The notes: generated by a model from the letters alone, not told the origin. A stretch of 15,016 bases of DNA from CALNBC01 sp050945915 (GCA_050945915.1 JBMNTV010000050.1:1-15016); one strand, 5' to 3'; numbered from the stretch's first letter, positions 6,853 through 13,208 are shown. A program made the numbers and translations.

Positions 6853-7554
6853 GTGATAAAAACCTTCAACAACGATCAAAGAAACCTGAAAATCTCAGAA
6901 CACTTTGCAGTGGAGGATTTTTGGGCTTGTGAGAAACACACACAAATCAAACTCGACACCGATTTGGCGGAATTCTGGGAAAAGCTGTATGCGCATTTTG
7001 GCGTCCGTCCAAGGCTAAGGAACGCCTATGGGCCGGATGCACCAGACTACGCCCCCCATTCGACTTCCTGCTATCGGAACCACCAAAACTGGACCGGCGA
7101 CAAAAAGAACCCCCACTGCCAGGGCCGGGCAACGGATGTCTACATCCCCGGCGTGGCGGCGTACAGGCTCGCCCAGTTTGCCGAAACCCTGCAGCAAGTC
7201 GGGGGGATCGGCCTGTATCTGCACCAATGCGGAGAGCTTGAAAAAGTTGACCGCATACATATAGATATTGGAAGCAGAAGGCGGCATTGGGGCTGGAATC
7301 ACCAGACCCGCGGCTATTTCACGCCGGGTTTTGGCGGAGTTCCCTGCAATTTCAAATACGGCAGCCGTTCCGCGGCCGTCGAGGAGCTCCAGCGCAGGCT
7401 GAACAGCCTGGGCTATTCCTGCGGGGAGCCGGACGGCGTTTACGGCAGAAAGACGCAAAACGCGGTGGCTGCGTTTCAAGCCGACAACGGCATCGCCATA
7501 GACGGCATATACGGAATCAAAACCAATGAAAAGCTTGGCCTGTTCAGGTGGTGA
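6853..7554 (+). CDS. Phage-type endolysin: M15-family peptidase with C-terminal peptidoglycan-binding domain
   Basis: Encodes 233 residues from a GTG at 6853, preferred over an ATG at 6823 because AAAGGGGAG sits 7 nt upstream of the GTG. The N-terminal domain (about 12-150) matches the M15_3 D-Ala-D-Ala carboxypeptidase/endopeptidase fold. Zinc ligands are expected to be His88 and Asp95 in HCQGRATD and His136 in RIHIDI. A peptidoglycan-binding repeat (about 168-230) follows, with the typical pattern AVEELQRRLNSLGY, DGVYGRKT and AVAAFQ. There is no signal peptide, so export would need a holin, which is encoded two genes downstream. It begins a tightly packed three-gene cassette with overlapping or near-touching ends. 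Such modular enzymes are usual in prophages of Bacillota. Specificity within M15 (peptide cross-bridge versus stem cleavage) cannot be read from the sequence. Confidence 0.88.
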   Translation: MIKTFNNDQRNLKISEHFAVEDFWACEKHTQIKLDTDLAEFWEKLYAHFGVRPRLRNAYGPDAPDYAPHSTSCYRNHQNWTGDKKNPHCQGRATDVYIPGVAAYRLAQFAETLQQVGGIGLYLHQCGELEKVDRIHIDIGSRRRHWGWNHQTRGYFTPGFGGVPCNFKYGSRSAAVEELQRRLNSLGYSCGEPDGVYGRKTQNAVAAFQADNGIAIDGIYGIKTNEKLGLFRW

Positions 7555-7559
7555 AATGG

Positions 7560-7784
7560 ATGTCTGATACTGTAATCGTCGCGCTTCTGTCCCTGGTGGG
7601 CACGGCCATCGGCTCGCTCATCGGAATTATGACCAACAACAAGCTGATCACCTATCGGCTGGAGCAGCTGGAAAAGAAAGTCGAAAAGCATAATTCGATC
7701 ATCGAGCGTGTGGCCCTGCTGGAAAAGGACACAAAACAAGCGTTTCAATTGATTCGTGAAATCAAGGAGGGAACCGAAAAATGA
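7560..7784 (+). CDS. Small membrane/coiled-coil protein of the lysis cassette (XhlA-like)
   Basis: Encodes 74 residues from the ATG at 7560, with AGGTGGTG at 7546-7553 as ribosome binding site; GTG codons at 7548 and 7551 are alternatives. A single N-terminal hydrophobic helix (about residues 4-24) precedes a charged heptad-like region (YRLEQLEKKVEKHNSIIER, then LLEKD) predicted to form a coiled coil. This plan is common in small proteins of Gram-positive phage lysis modules (haemolysin XhlA type), which sit in the membrane and help the holin. It starts 5 nt after the endolysin stop and overlaps the holin gene by 4 bp (ATGA), so the three genes are translationally linked. The family name is by analogy, with no decisive motif. 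Confidence 0.75.
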   Translation: MSDTVIVALLSLVGTAIGSLIGIMTNNKLITYRLEQLEKKVEKHNSIIERVALLEKDTKQAFQLIREIKEGTEK

Positions 7785-8071
7785 ACGAATTCTTCACCTG
7801 GTCCTCCCTTGGAACCTATGCCGGCGCAGTCCTTGTGACGACGCTGATCACCCAGTTCATCAAAGGCATCGGTTTCATCGGCAAAATCCCCACAAGGATC
7901 GTATCGTATGTCATTGCGCTCATCGTGCTTTTGGGCGCCAACGCCGCAGCTGGAACGTTGGATTGGGCGACGGCCGGGCTGTGCGCCGTTAATGCCATCG
8001 TGGTGGCGCTGGCTTCCAACGGCACCCACGACGCCGCCGCTTCGGCGTTCAAAAGGCATAACAACTTGTAA
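7781..8071 (+). CDS. Phage holin-like membrane protein
   Basis: Encodes 96 residues with three hydrophobic segments (about 12-33, 38-57 and 63-79), then a short polar, basic tail ending AFKRHNNL. The ribosome binding site AAGGAGGG lies about 10 nt before the ATG at 7781, and the start overlaps the previous stop by 4 bp. Size, three-helix topology, charged tail and position next to an endolysin match phage holins, which form membrane pores that release the endolysin to the wall. The pattern IPTRIVSYVIALIVLL and a late ALASNG are familiar from phage proteins of Bacillota. The gene order endolysin-coiled coil-holin is less usual than holin first. No tail, head, integrase or packaging gene is visible on either side. 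Confidence 0.8.
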   Translation: MNEFFTWSSLGTYAGAVLVTTLITQFIKGIGFIGKIPTRIVSYVIALIVLLGANAAAGTLDWATAGLCAVNAIVVALASNGTHDAAASAFKRHNNL

Positions 8072-8090
8072 CCCGGCAAATGCGACCTTC

Positions 8091-8115
8091 GGGCGGAGGG
8101 GCAATCCTTCCGCCC
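8091..8115 (+). other. GC-rich hairpin after the holin gene
   Basis: GGGCGGA (8091-8097) pairs with TCCGCCC (8109-8115) around an 11 nt loop, 20 nt after the holin stop. No T-run follows, so it is not a standard intrinsic terminator. It may protect the mRNA 3' end or work with the stronger terminator at 8203-8235. Confidence 0.4.
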
Positions 8116-8202
8116 ACTTTGCGTCGTTTGCCTCTGCTGCTTCTTTGCTTGACCGGATGCTATTCCTCATTCAGAAGATGAACCCCCTTGAGCAACAAGA
8201 AC

Positions 8203-8235
8203 CCCGCCGGGATCAGGCGTCCCGGCGGGCTTTTT
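8203..8235 (+). terminator. Intrinsic terminator of the lysis cassette
   Basis: CCCGCCGGGA (8203-8212) pairs perfectly with TCCCGGCGGG (8220-8229) around a 7 nt loop, followed by C and TTTTT (8231-8235). It ends plus-strand transcription from the holin gene. On the minus strand the same stem is followed by GGTTCTTGTT, so it may also weakly terminate the aldolase transcript that ends at 8310. Confidence 0.85.
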
Positions 8236-8309
8236 GTTCTTGCTTTGAAGGGTCATGGTTGCCCGGGCGAGATCGTCCGTCGCCCGAAATCCAACGGCAG
8301 ACTGGCTGT

Positions 8310-9245
8310 TTACGCCTTGCCGTCGCAGCCGAGTACGTTTTTGATCTTGTGGGCCACCATGCCGCGGATGGCGTCCCTGGCGGGCTTGAGATAGCCCCTG
8401 GGATCAAAAACAGAGGGGTTCTCCGCAAAGAACTTGCGGATGGTTCCGGTCATCGCCAAGCGAAGGTCGGAGTCGATGTTGATCTTGCACACCGCCATGC
8501 TCGCGGCTTTCCGCAGCATGTCCTCCGGCACGCCGATAGCGTCCGGCATGTTGCCGCCGTACTGGTTGATCATCTCCACATATTCCGGAATGACGGAGCT
8601 TGCGCCGTGCAACACGATGGGGAAGCCGGGCAGGCGGTTGGAAATATCCTCCAGAATGTCAAACCGGAGCTCGGGCTTGGTTCCGGGCTTGAACTTGTAT
8701 GCCCCGTGGCTGGTTCCAATGGCGACGGCCAAAGAGTCAACGCCGGTGCGCTCCACAAAGTCCTGCACCTGGGCGGGGTCGGTGTAGCTCCCCTCGCCTT
8801 CGGCGACCTTGACGTCGTCCTCGATGCCTTCCAGCCTGCCGAGTTCGCCTTCCACCACGACGCCGTGGTCATGGGCGTATTCCACCACCCTGCGGGTCAG
8901 AGCCACGTTGTCCTCGTAGGAGAGGTGGGAGCCGTCGATCATGACGGAGGTGAATCCGCCGTCGATGCAGCTCTTGCACAGCTCGAAGGAGTCGCCGTGG
9001 TCGAGATGCAGACAGATGGGCAGGCCGGTTTCGATGACTGCGGCCTCGACCAGTTTCATCAGATAGGTATGGTTCGCGTATTTGCGTGCGCCAGCGGAGA
9101 CCTGCAGAATCAGAGGGGCCTTCAGCTCCTTGGCGGCCTCGGTGATGCCCTGGATGATCTCCATATTGTTGACGTTAAAGGCTCCGATCGCATAGCCGCC
9201 CTCATAGGCCTTTTTAAACATTTCCGTGCTTGTTACGAGTGGCAT
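8310..9245 (-). CDS. fba: Class II fructose-1,6-bisphosphate aldolase
   Basis: Encodes 311 residues, normal for the short class II (FbaA) type. It is a zinc-dependent cytoplasmic enzyme that interconverts fructose-1,6-bisphosphate with dihydroxyacetone phosphate and glyceraldehyde-3-phosphate. Visible motifs are GAFNVNNMEI near the N-terminus, HLDHGDSFE (His80, Asp82, His83), VEGELGRLEG with Glu132 and Glu134, GTSHGAYKF (His180) and VLHGASSV (His213); the zinc ligands are among these His/Glu residues. Start 9245 is supported by AAAGGAGT upstream. It is monocistronic in appearance, with its own strong promoter and the terminator region at 8203-8229 downstream. Relatives in this family can act on tagatose-1,6-bisphosphate, but the generic glycolytic role is most likely. 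Confidence 0.96.
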   Translation of the reverse strand: MPLVTSTEMFKKAYEGGYAIGAFNVNNMEIIQGITEAAKELKAPLILQVSAGARKYANHTYLMKLVEAAVIETGLPICLHLDHGDSFELCKSCIDGGFTSVMIDGSHLSYEDNVALTRRVVEYAHDHGVVVEGELGRLEGIEDDVKVAEGEGSYTDPAQVQDFVERTGVDSLAVAIGTSHGAYKFKPGTKPELRFDILEDISNRLPGFPIVLHGASSVIPEYVEMINQYGGNMPDAIGVPEDMLRKAASMAVCKINIDSDLRLAMTGTIRKFFAENPSVFDPRGYLKPARDAIRGMVAHKIKNVLGCDGKA

Positions 9246-9318
9246 AATGTTTACTCCTTTGCTGCTTTTTGTTCAAAATACACTTTGAATACACATGGAT
9301 ATACAACCTTTTGGCTAT

Positions 9319-9347
9319 ATTATACATCACAGATCGCGCAATGCCAA
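9319..9347 (-). promoter_or_regulatory. Strong sigma-A promoter of the aldolase gene
   Basis: On the minus strand, a -35 box TTGGCA (9342-9347), a 17 bp spacer and a perfect -10 box TATAAT (9319-9324). Transcription would begin near 9312, about 66 nt before the start codon at 9245. This is in keeping with a highly expressed glycolytic gene. Confidence 0.85.
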
Positions 9348-9421
9348 CTAGTATTTGCGACGCAAACCCTCGCTCTTTGTCAAAAGGATGTTTATGATTT
9401 GCCAAAGCAGGACAATTCCCC

Positions 9422-9449
9422 TTGACAACTTCCATGCGTGAATTATAAT
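9422..9449 (+). promoter_or_regulatory. Consensus sigma-A promoter of the aminotransferase gene
   Basis: A perfect TTGACA (9422-9427) and a perfect TATAAT (9444-9449) are separated by 16 bp. Transcription would start near 9456, giving a leader of about 113 nt. The promoter is divergent from, and about 75 bp away from, the aldolase promoter. Confidence 0.88.
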
Positions 9450-9455
9450 AGATGA

Positions 9456-9569
9456 GTACATGCAAAACAGACAGTCGGCACCCCCGATTTTTCGGCCTTT
9501 CGGCAAAAAATCTGAAGCATTGCGCAAGCCGACTTGCAAAACATATTATTGTGCTATAGGAGCAAGGAA
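9456..9569 (+). promoter_or_regulatory. Structured 5' leader of the aminotransferase gene, with a 9 bp direct repeat
   Basis: AGTCGGC (9473-9479) can pair with GCCGACT (9528-9534), closing a domain that contains smaller hairpins such as CCGA-TTTT-TCGG near 9484. The domain is flanked by a 9 bp direct repeat TGCAAAACA (9461-9469 and 9535-9543). The ribosome binding site TAGGAGCAAGGA lies just after it. It could be an RNA control element or a tiny inserted element with target duplication. I do not recognise a known riboswitch or T-box in it. Confidence 0.4.
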
Positions 9570-10763
9570 ATGCAGTTATCCGAAAAATGTCTGGGGATTG
9601 CCCCTTCCCTCACGCTGGAGATCGACGCCAAGGCAAAGGCCATGCGGGCCGCGGGCGAGGATGTCATCGGCTTTGGCGCCGGCGAACCGGATTTTGATAC
9701 GCCCGCATTCATCAAGGCGGCTGCCGTCGAGGCGCTGAAAGAGGGCAAAACCAAATACACCCCCGCTTCGGGTACTGTTGCGCTGAAACAGGCGGTGGCG
9801 GAAAAGCTGTTGAAGGACAACGGCCTTTCCTATGAACCGTCCCAGATCGTGATCAGCAACGGCGCAAAGCATTCCCTGTTCAACGCTCTGGCCGCGATTC
9901 TAAACCCCGGGGACGAGGTGATCATCCCCTCCCCCTGCTGGGTTTCCTATCCTGAACTGGTCAGGATCAACGGCGGTGTTCCAGTGTTTATCGCCGCCGT
10001 GGAGGAGCATTGCTTCATTCCCAACGTCGAGGATTTCGAAAGAGCCATCACCCCCCGCACCAAGGCGATCATCCTCAACAGCCCCAGCAACCCCTGCGGA
10101 TACGTCCTGCCCAAATCGGTGTTAAGGGACATTGCCGAGCTCGCGGTTTTGAAGGACCTTTTCGTCATCTCCGACGAGATTTACGAAATGATGGTGTATG
10201 ATGGCGAGCGGCACATTTCCATCGCCTCCTTCAACCCCGAAATCAAAGAGCGCACCATCGTGGTCAACGGTCTTTCCAAGGCGTATGCCATGACCGGCTG
10301 GCGCATCGGATACACGGCGTCCGCCCCGGGCGTAGCCAAGGCGATGTCCAACCTCCAAAGTCATGTGACTTCTAACCCCAACTCCATCGCCCAGCACGCC
10401 GCCGTGGCCGCCCTGAACGGCCCGAGGGATGAGCTTTTTGCCATGGTGCAGGAGTTTGACGAACGCAGGCGGCTGATGGTGGAACGGATTAACCGGATCC
10501 CCGGCCTTTCCTGCGGCACGCCCAAGGGCGCGTTCTACGTCATGGTGAACATTTCCTCTTCCTTGGGAAAACGCTATGGCGATCAGTTCATCACCGGCTC
10601 GCTGGACTTTTGCGCAGCCCTTCTGGAGGGCGAAAAGGTCGCCATGGTTCCCGGCATCGCCTTCGAGGCGGATGGCTTCTGTCGCATGTCCTACGCCACC
10701 AGCCGGGAAAACATCAACAAGGGAATCGACCGGCTGGCCGATTTCATGTCAAAACTCAAATAA
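9570..10763 (+). CDS. PLP-dependent class I aminotransferase, probably aspartate aminotransferase
   Basis: Encodes 397 residues from ATG 9570, chosen for the upstream TAGGAGCAAGGA; an in-frame ATG at 9534 has no such site. The fold-type I signature is complete: FGAGEPDFDTP near residue 35, KYTPASG, the cofactor motif NSPSNPCGYV, SDEIYEMMVYDGE, the lysine that binds PLP in SKAYAMTGWRIGY (Lys237), and a late CRMSYATS where the Arg binds the substrate carboxylate. This pattern matches the Bacillus/Thermus type (subgroup I-gamma) of aspartate aminotransferase, which converts aspartate and 2-oxoglutarate to oxaloacetate and glutamate. Related enzymes take aromatic amino acids or alanine, so specificity is inferred. 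The next gene encodes a Re-citrate synthase that consumes oxaloacetate, which supports aspartate as substrate. Confidence 0.9.
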   Translation: MQLSEKCLGIAPSLTLEIDAKAKAMRAAGEDVIGFGAGEPDFDTPAFIKAAAVEALKEGKTKYTPASGTVALKQAVAEKLLKDNGLSYEPSQIVISNGAKHSLFNALAAILNPGDEVIIPSPCWVSYPELVRINGGVPVFIAAVEEHCFIPNVEDFERAITPRTKAIILNSPSNPCGYVLPKSVLRDIAELAVLKDLFVISDEIYEMMVYDGERHISIASFNPEIKERTIVVNGLSKAYAMTGWRIGYTASAPGVAKAMSNLQSHVTSNPNSIAQHAAVAALNGPRDELFAMVQEFDERRRLMVERINRIPGLSCGTPKGAFYVMVNISSSLGKRYGDQFITGSLDFCAALLEGEKVAMVPGIAFEADGFCRMSYATSRENINKGIDRLADFMSKLK

Positions 10764-10789
10764 TACCGGGCCGAAACAATGACCTTCGT

Positions 10790-10805
10790 CCCGCCTTCGG
10801 GCGGG
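10790..10805 (+). other. UUCG-capped hairpin after the aminotransferase gene
   Basis: CCCGCC (10790-10795) pairs with GGCGGG (10800-10805) around the very stable tetraloop TTCG, 27 nt after the stop codon. There is no T-run, so readthrough into the citrate synthase gene is plausible. It may separate the stability of the two parts of one transcript. Confidence 0.5.
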
Positions 10806-10822
10806 ATCAGCGTTTCCCCGGA

Positions 10823-10839
10823 TTGTATACAAGTATACA
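10823..10839. promoter_or_regulatory. Palindromic operator ahead of the citrate synthase gene
   Basis: TGTATAC-AA-GTATACA (10824-10839) is a perfect 16 bp dyad, and it overlaps a second perfect palindrome, TTGTATACAA (10823-10832). It ends 21 bp before the ATG at 10861. The sequence resembles operators of the FadR group of GntR regulators. No GntR gene is in the window, so the binding protein is unknown. I see no good -35/-10 pair around it, so it may block transcription arriving from upstream. Confidence 0.55.
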
Positions 10840-10860
10840 GCAAATTTTCGGGAGGTCAGA

Positions 10861-12315
10861 ATGAAAAGAGCAATCGAGACCAAAAAGAACCGCGGTACAT
10901 TCTTTCTTCATAAGAAGTTGGAGTTTTCCGAAAAGACCAACCTTCTGGAAGAAAACGTGTATAAATACCGGCTGCAGGACGTTCCGGTCCCCAACCTTTA
11001 CCGCCATCTTTACAGTTACGACTCCGTCCCCAAGGTGGCTTTCAACTTCCGCAACGTGCCCATGCACATGCCGGACGAGATCTGGATCACCGACACCTCC
11101 TTCCGGGACGGACAGCAGTCCCGTTCCCCCTTCACGGTGGAGCAGATCGTGGATCTTTTCAAGCTCCTGTCCCGCCTGGGCGGCAAAAAGGGCATCATCC
11201 GGCAGAGCGAGTTTTTCGTCTATACAGAAAACGACCGCAAAGCCGTGGAAAAGTGCATGGAGCTGGGGCTGGAGTATCCCGAGGTGACCACCTGGATTCG
11301 CGCCAACGAAAAGGACTTTGACCTCGTCAAATCCATGGGCGTACAGGAGACGGGCATCCTCGTTTCCTGCTCGGACTACCACATCTTCAACAAGATGCAT
11401 CTGACGCGCAGCCAGGCGATGGACAAATACCTGAGCGTGGTCAAGATGGCGCTGGAGCGGGGTATTGTCCCCCGCTGCCATTTCGAGGATATCACCCGGG
11501 CAGACTTCTACGGCTTTGTCGTCCCCTTTGCCAACGAGCTGATGAAGCTGTCCGAGGAATCCGGCATGCCCATCAAGATCCGCGCCTGCGACACCATGGG
11601 CTTTGGCGTTTCCTATCCCGGCGTGGCCCTGCCCCGCTCCGTGCCGGGGATCATCTACGGCCTGCGCCATTACAGCGACGTTCCCAGCGAATGGCTGGAA
11701 TGGCACGGCCACAACGACTTCTATAAGGTCGTCACGAACGCCGCAACGGCCTGGCTGTACGGCTGCTCTTCGGTCAACTGCTCGATGCTGGGCATCGGCG
11801 AGCGCACCGGCAACTGCCCGACGGAGGCCATGGTCATGGAATACTGCTCGCTGCGCGGCACGGACGACGGCATGGACCTTACCGCCATCACGGATATTGC
11901 GGATTACTTCGAGCGCGAATGCGGCTACGATATCCCGCCCCGCACACCCTTTGTGGGCCGCTCCTTCAACGCGACCCGGGCAGGCATCCATGCCGACGGC
12001 ATGCTGAAGGACGAGGAGATCTACAACATCTTCGACACCGCGAAGATCCTCAAGCGCCCCGCAAAGGTCATGATCGACTCCCACTCCGGCCTCGCCGGCA
12101 TCGCCCACTGGATCAACAGCTACTTCAAGCTGCCGGAACACAGCAAAATTGACAAGAAGCACGAGGTCGTGGCAAAGATCAAGGAACAGGTGGACGCGGA
12201 ATACGCCGCCGGACGGAACACCGTCATGGGCGATTCTGAGCTGGAAGCAATCTTCCGCTCCGTTGCGCCCAAGCTGTACCGCTCCTGCGAGCACCATCTG
12301 AACGGGTGCAGCTGA
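10861..12315 (+). CDS. Re-type citrate synthase (isopropylmalate/homocitrate synthase family)
   Basis: Encodes 484 residues; start 10861 follows GGGAGGT. The protein belongs to the DRE-TIM metallolyase (HMGL-like) family. Visible motifs are TDTSFRDGQQSR (Arg82-Asp83, substrate/metal binding), RACDTMGFG, the metal-binding EWHGHNDFY (His282, His284) and GIGERTGNCP (311-319). It lacks the long C-terminal leucine-regulatory domain of LeuA. The overall pattern, including DEIWITDTSFRDGQQ, IIRQSEFF and VSCSDYHIF, matches the Re-citrate synthase group first characterised in Clostridium kluyveri, which joins acetyl-CoA and oxaloacetate to citrate in anaerobes lacking the usual Si-enzyme. The preceding aminotransferase can supply oxaloacetate. 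A 2-isopropylmalate or homocitrate synthase role is the alternative; the close motif match makes Re-citrate synthase clearly preferred. Confidence 0.87.
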   Translation: MKRAIETKKNRGTFFLHKKLEFSEKTNLLEENVYKYRLQDVPVPNLYRHLYSYDSVPKVAFNFRNVPMHMPDEIWITDTSFRDGQQSRSPFTVEQIVDLFKLLSRLGGKKGIIRQSEFFVYTENDRKAVEKCMELGLEYPEVTTWIRANEKDFDLVKSMGVQETGILVSCSDYHIFNKMHLTRSQAMDKYLSVVKMALERGIVPRCHFEDITRADFYGFVVPFANELMKLSEESGMPIKIRACDTMGFGVSYPGVALPRSVPGIIYGLRHYSDVPSEWLEWHGHNDFYKVVTNAATAWLYGCSSVNCSMLGIGERTGNCPTEAMVMEYCSLRGTDDGMDLTAITDIADYFERECGYDIPPRTPFVGRSFNATRAGIHADGMLKDEEIYNIFDTAKILKRPAKVMIDSHSGLAGIAHWINSYFKLPEHSKIDKKHEVVAKIKEQVDAEYAAGRNTVMGDSELEAIFRSVAPKLYRSCEHHLNGCS

Positions 12316-12319
12316 ATGA

Positions 12320-12343
12320 TTGCCGGGAAGGTCTTCCCGGCAA
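12320..12343. other. Strong hairpin after the citrate synthase gene, followed by an A-run
   Basis: TTGCCGGGAAG (12320-12330) and CTTCCCGGCAA (12333-12343) form an 11 bp inverted repeat just after the stop codon. On the plus strand it is followed by A's rather than T's, and no T-run follows on the minus strand, so it does not fit a standard intrinsic terminator in either direction. It separates the citrate synthase gene from the TipA-like gene's promoter. Confidence 0.55.
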
Positions 12344-12352
12344 AAAAATCTG

Positions 12353-12383
12353 TTGACATTGACGTTGCGTCATGGTTTATGCT
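12353..12383 (+). promoter_or_regulatory. MerR-type promoter/operator of the TipA-like regulator
   Basis: A -35 box TTGACA (12353-12358) and a -10 box TATGCT (12378-12383) are 19 bp apart, longer than normal. This stretched spacing is the hallmark of promoters activated by MerR proteins, which twist the DNA. A dyad TGACG-TTG-CGTCA (12360-12372) lies within the spacer where the regulator would bind. The gene directly downstream encodes a MerR protein, so autoactivation is the simple reading. Confidence 0.82.
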
Positions 12384-12400
12384 CTCTTTGAGGTGAGAAC

Positions 12401-13162
12401 ATGGAATACACAGTGAACGGGTTGGCAAAGCTCGCCGGCGTCAGCCCGCGGACCCTTCGGTACTACGACCAGATCGGCCTTTTGAAACCCTTGCGGGTGG
12501 AAAAGAACGGATACCGGGTCTATGGCCAGGAACAGGTGGACGCTTTGCAGCAGATACGCTTTTTTACCGAGCTCGGGCTTCCCCTGAAGGAAGTGCTGCG
12601 CCTGACGCGTTCGCCGGATTACGACAGGGAGCGCACCTTAGAAAGCCATCTTCTCGCCCTCAAGGAAGAAAAAGAGCGCATCGAGCGATTGATCGAAAAC
12701 GTCCAAAAAACGCTCGAAGCCCAAAAAGGAGGAAAAGCCATGACTGACCAGGAAAAGTTCGAAGGCTTCAAGCGGGAGCTGGTCCGGGAAAACGAAGCCC
12801 GCTACGGTGCGGAGATCCGACAAAAATACGGCGACGAGACCGTGGACGCTTCCAACGAAAAGCTGCTGGCGATGGACGAGCGCACCTTTGACGATGTGAA
12901 GGAGCTTGAGGCGGAACTTTACCCCCTGCTGGCGGAAGCCGCACAACTCGGCGACCCGGCAAGCCCGTTGGCGCAGAAGGTTTGCGAGCTGCACAAGAAA
13001 TGGCTGTGCTTCTACTGGCCGGAAGGCACGTATTCCAGGGAAGCCCACCGAAGCTTGGGGGAAATGTACGTCGAGGACCCGCGCTTCCGCGAGTTTTACG
13101 ACGGGATTTATCCCAACGCGGCAAAATTCCTGCACGACGCGCTGATGGTCTATTGCAGCTGA
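12401..13162 (+). CDS. MerR-family regulator with TipAS drug-binding domain
   Basis: Encodes 253 residues. The N-terminal MerR winged helix-turn-helix (about 3-72) shows YTVNGLAKLAGVSPRTLRYY and GYRVYGQEQVDALQQI. A long coiled-coil dimerisation helix (about 75-112) follows. The C-terminal part (about 114-253) matches the TipAS antibiotic-recognition domain, with the ending WPEGTYSREAHRSLGEMYVEDPRF and FYDGIYPNAAKFLHDAL. Known relatives (TipA of Streptomyces, Mta of Bacillus) sense structurally diverse drugs and activate their own promoter and efflux genes. Start 12401 follows GAGGTGAG. An internal in-frame ATG at 12740 with AAGGAGG is present (separate entry). No efflux pump or other target is adjacent, so self-regulation and remote targets are expected. 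A bidirectional terminator follows. Confidence 0.93.
   Translation: MEYTVNGLAKLAGVSPRTLRYYDQIGLLKPLRVEKNGYRVYGQEQVDALQQIRFFTELGLPLKEVLRLTRSPDYDRERTLESHLLALKEEKERIERLIENVQKTLEAQKGGKAMTDQEKFEGFKRELVRENEARYGAEIRQKYGDETVDASNEKLLAMDERTFDDVKELEAELYPLLAEAAQLGDPASPLAQKVCELHKKWLCFYWPEGTYSREAHRSLGEMYVEDPRFREFYDGIYPNAAKFLHDALMVYCS
12726..12742 (+). promoter_or_regulatory. Internal ribosome binding site and start for a short TipAS-like form
   Basis: Inside the TipA-like gene, a perfect AAGGAGG (12726-12732) lies 7 nt before an in-frame ATG (12740-12742, codon 114). The site falls exactly between the DNA-binding/coiled-coil half and the ligand-binding half. Translation from it would give a 140-residue ligand-binding protein ending at 13162. 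In Streptomyces lividans tipA, a short form from an internal in-frame start is established; here it is inferred from the sequence. Confidence 0.7.
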
Positions 13163-13169
13163 GAAAAAC

Positions 13170-13208
13170 GAAAATCGCCCCCCGCGCATGTGGGGGCGAT
13201 TTTCTTTT
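13170..13208. terminator. Bidirectional intrinsic terminator between the TipA-like gene and a lipoprotein gene
   Basis: GAAAATCGCCCCC (13170-13182) pairs with GGGGGCGATTTTC (13192-13204) around a 9 nt loop, followed by TTTT on the plus strand. On the minus strand the stem is followed by GTTTTTC. It can end both the regulator transcript (stop 13162) and the convergent lipoprotein transcript (stop 13227). Confidence 0.92.

Noticed and set aside
7908..9425. A 505-codon plus-strand frame opposite the aldolase gene
   Set aside because: It crosses the holin gene end, a terminator and the divergent promoter region, and lacks a ribosome binding site. The aldolase on the minus strand has all family motifs.
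10807..12297. A 496-codon open frame on the minus strand opposite the citrate synthase gene
   Set aside because: It is a shadow of the well-conserved Re-citrate synthase, with typical His/Asp/Val-rich antisense composition.
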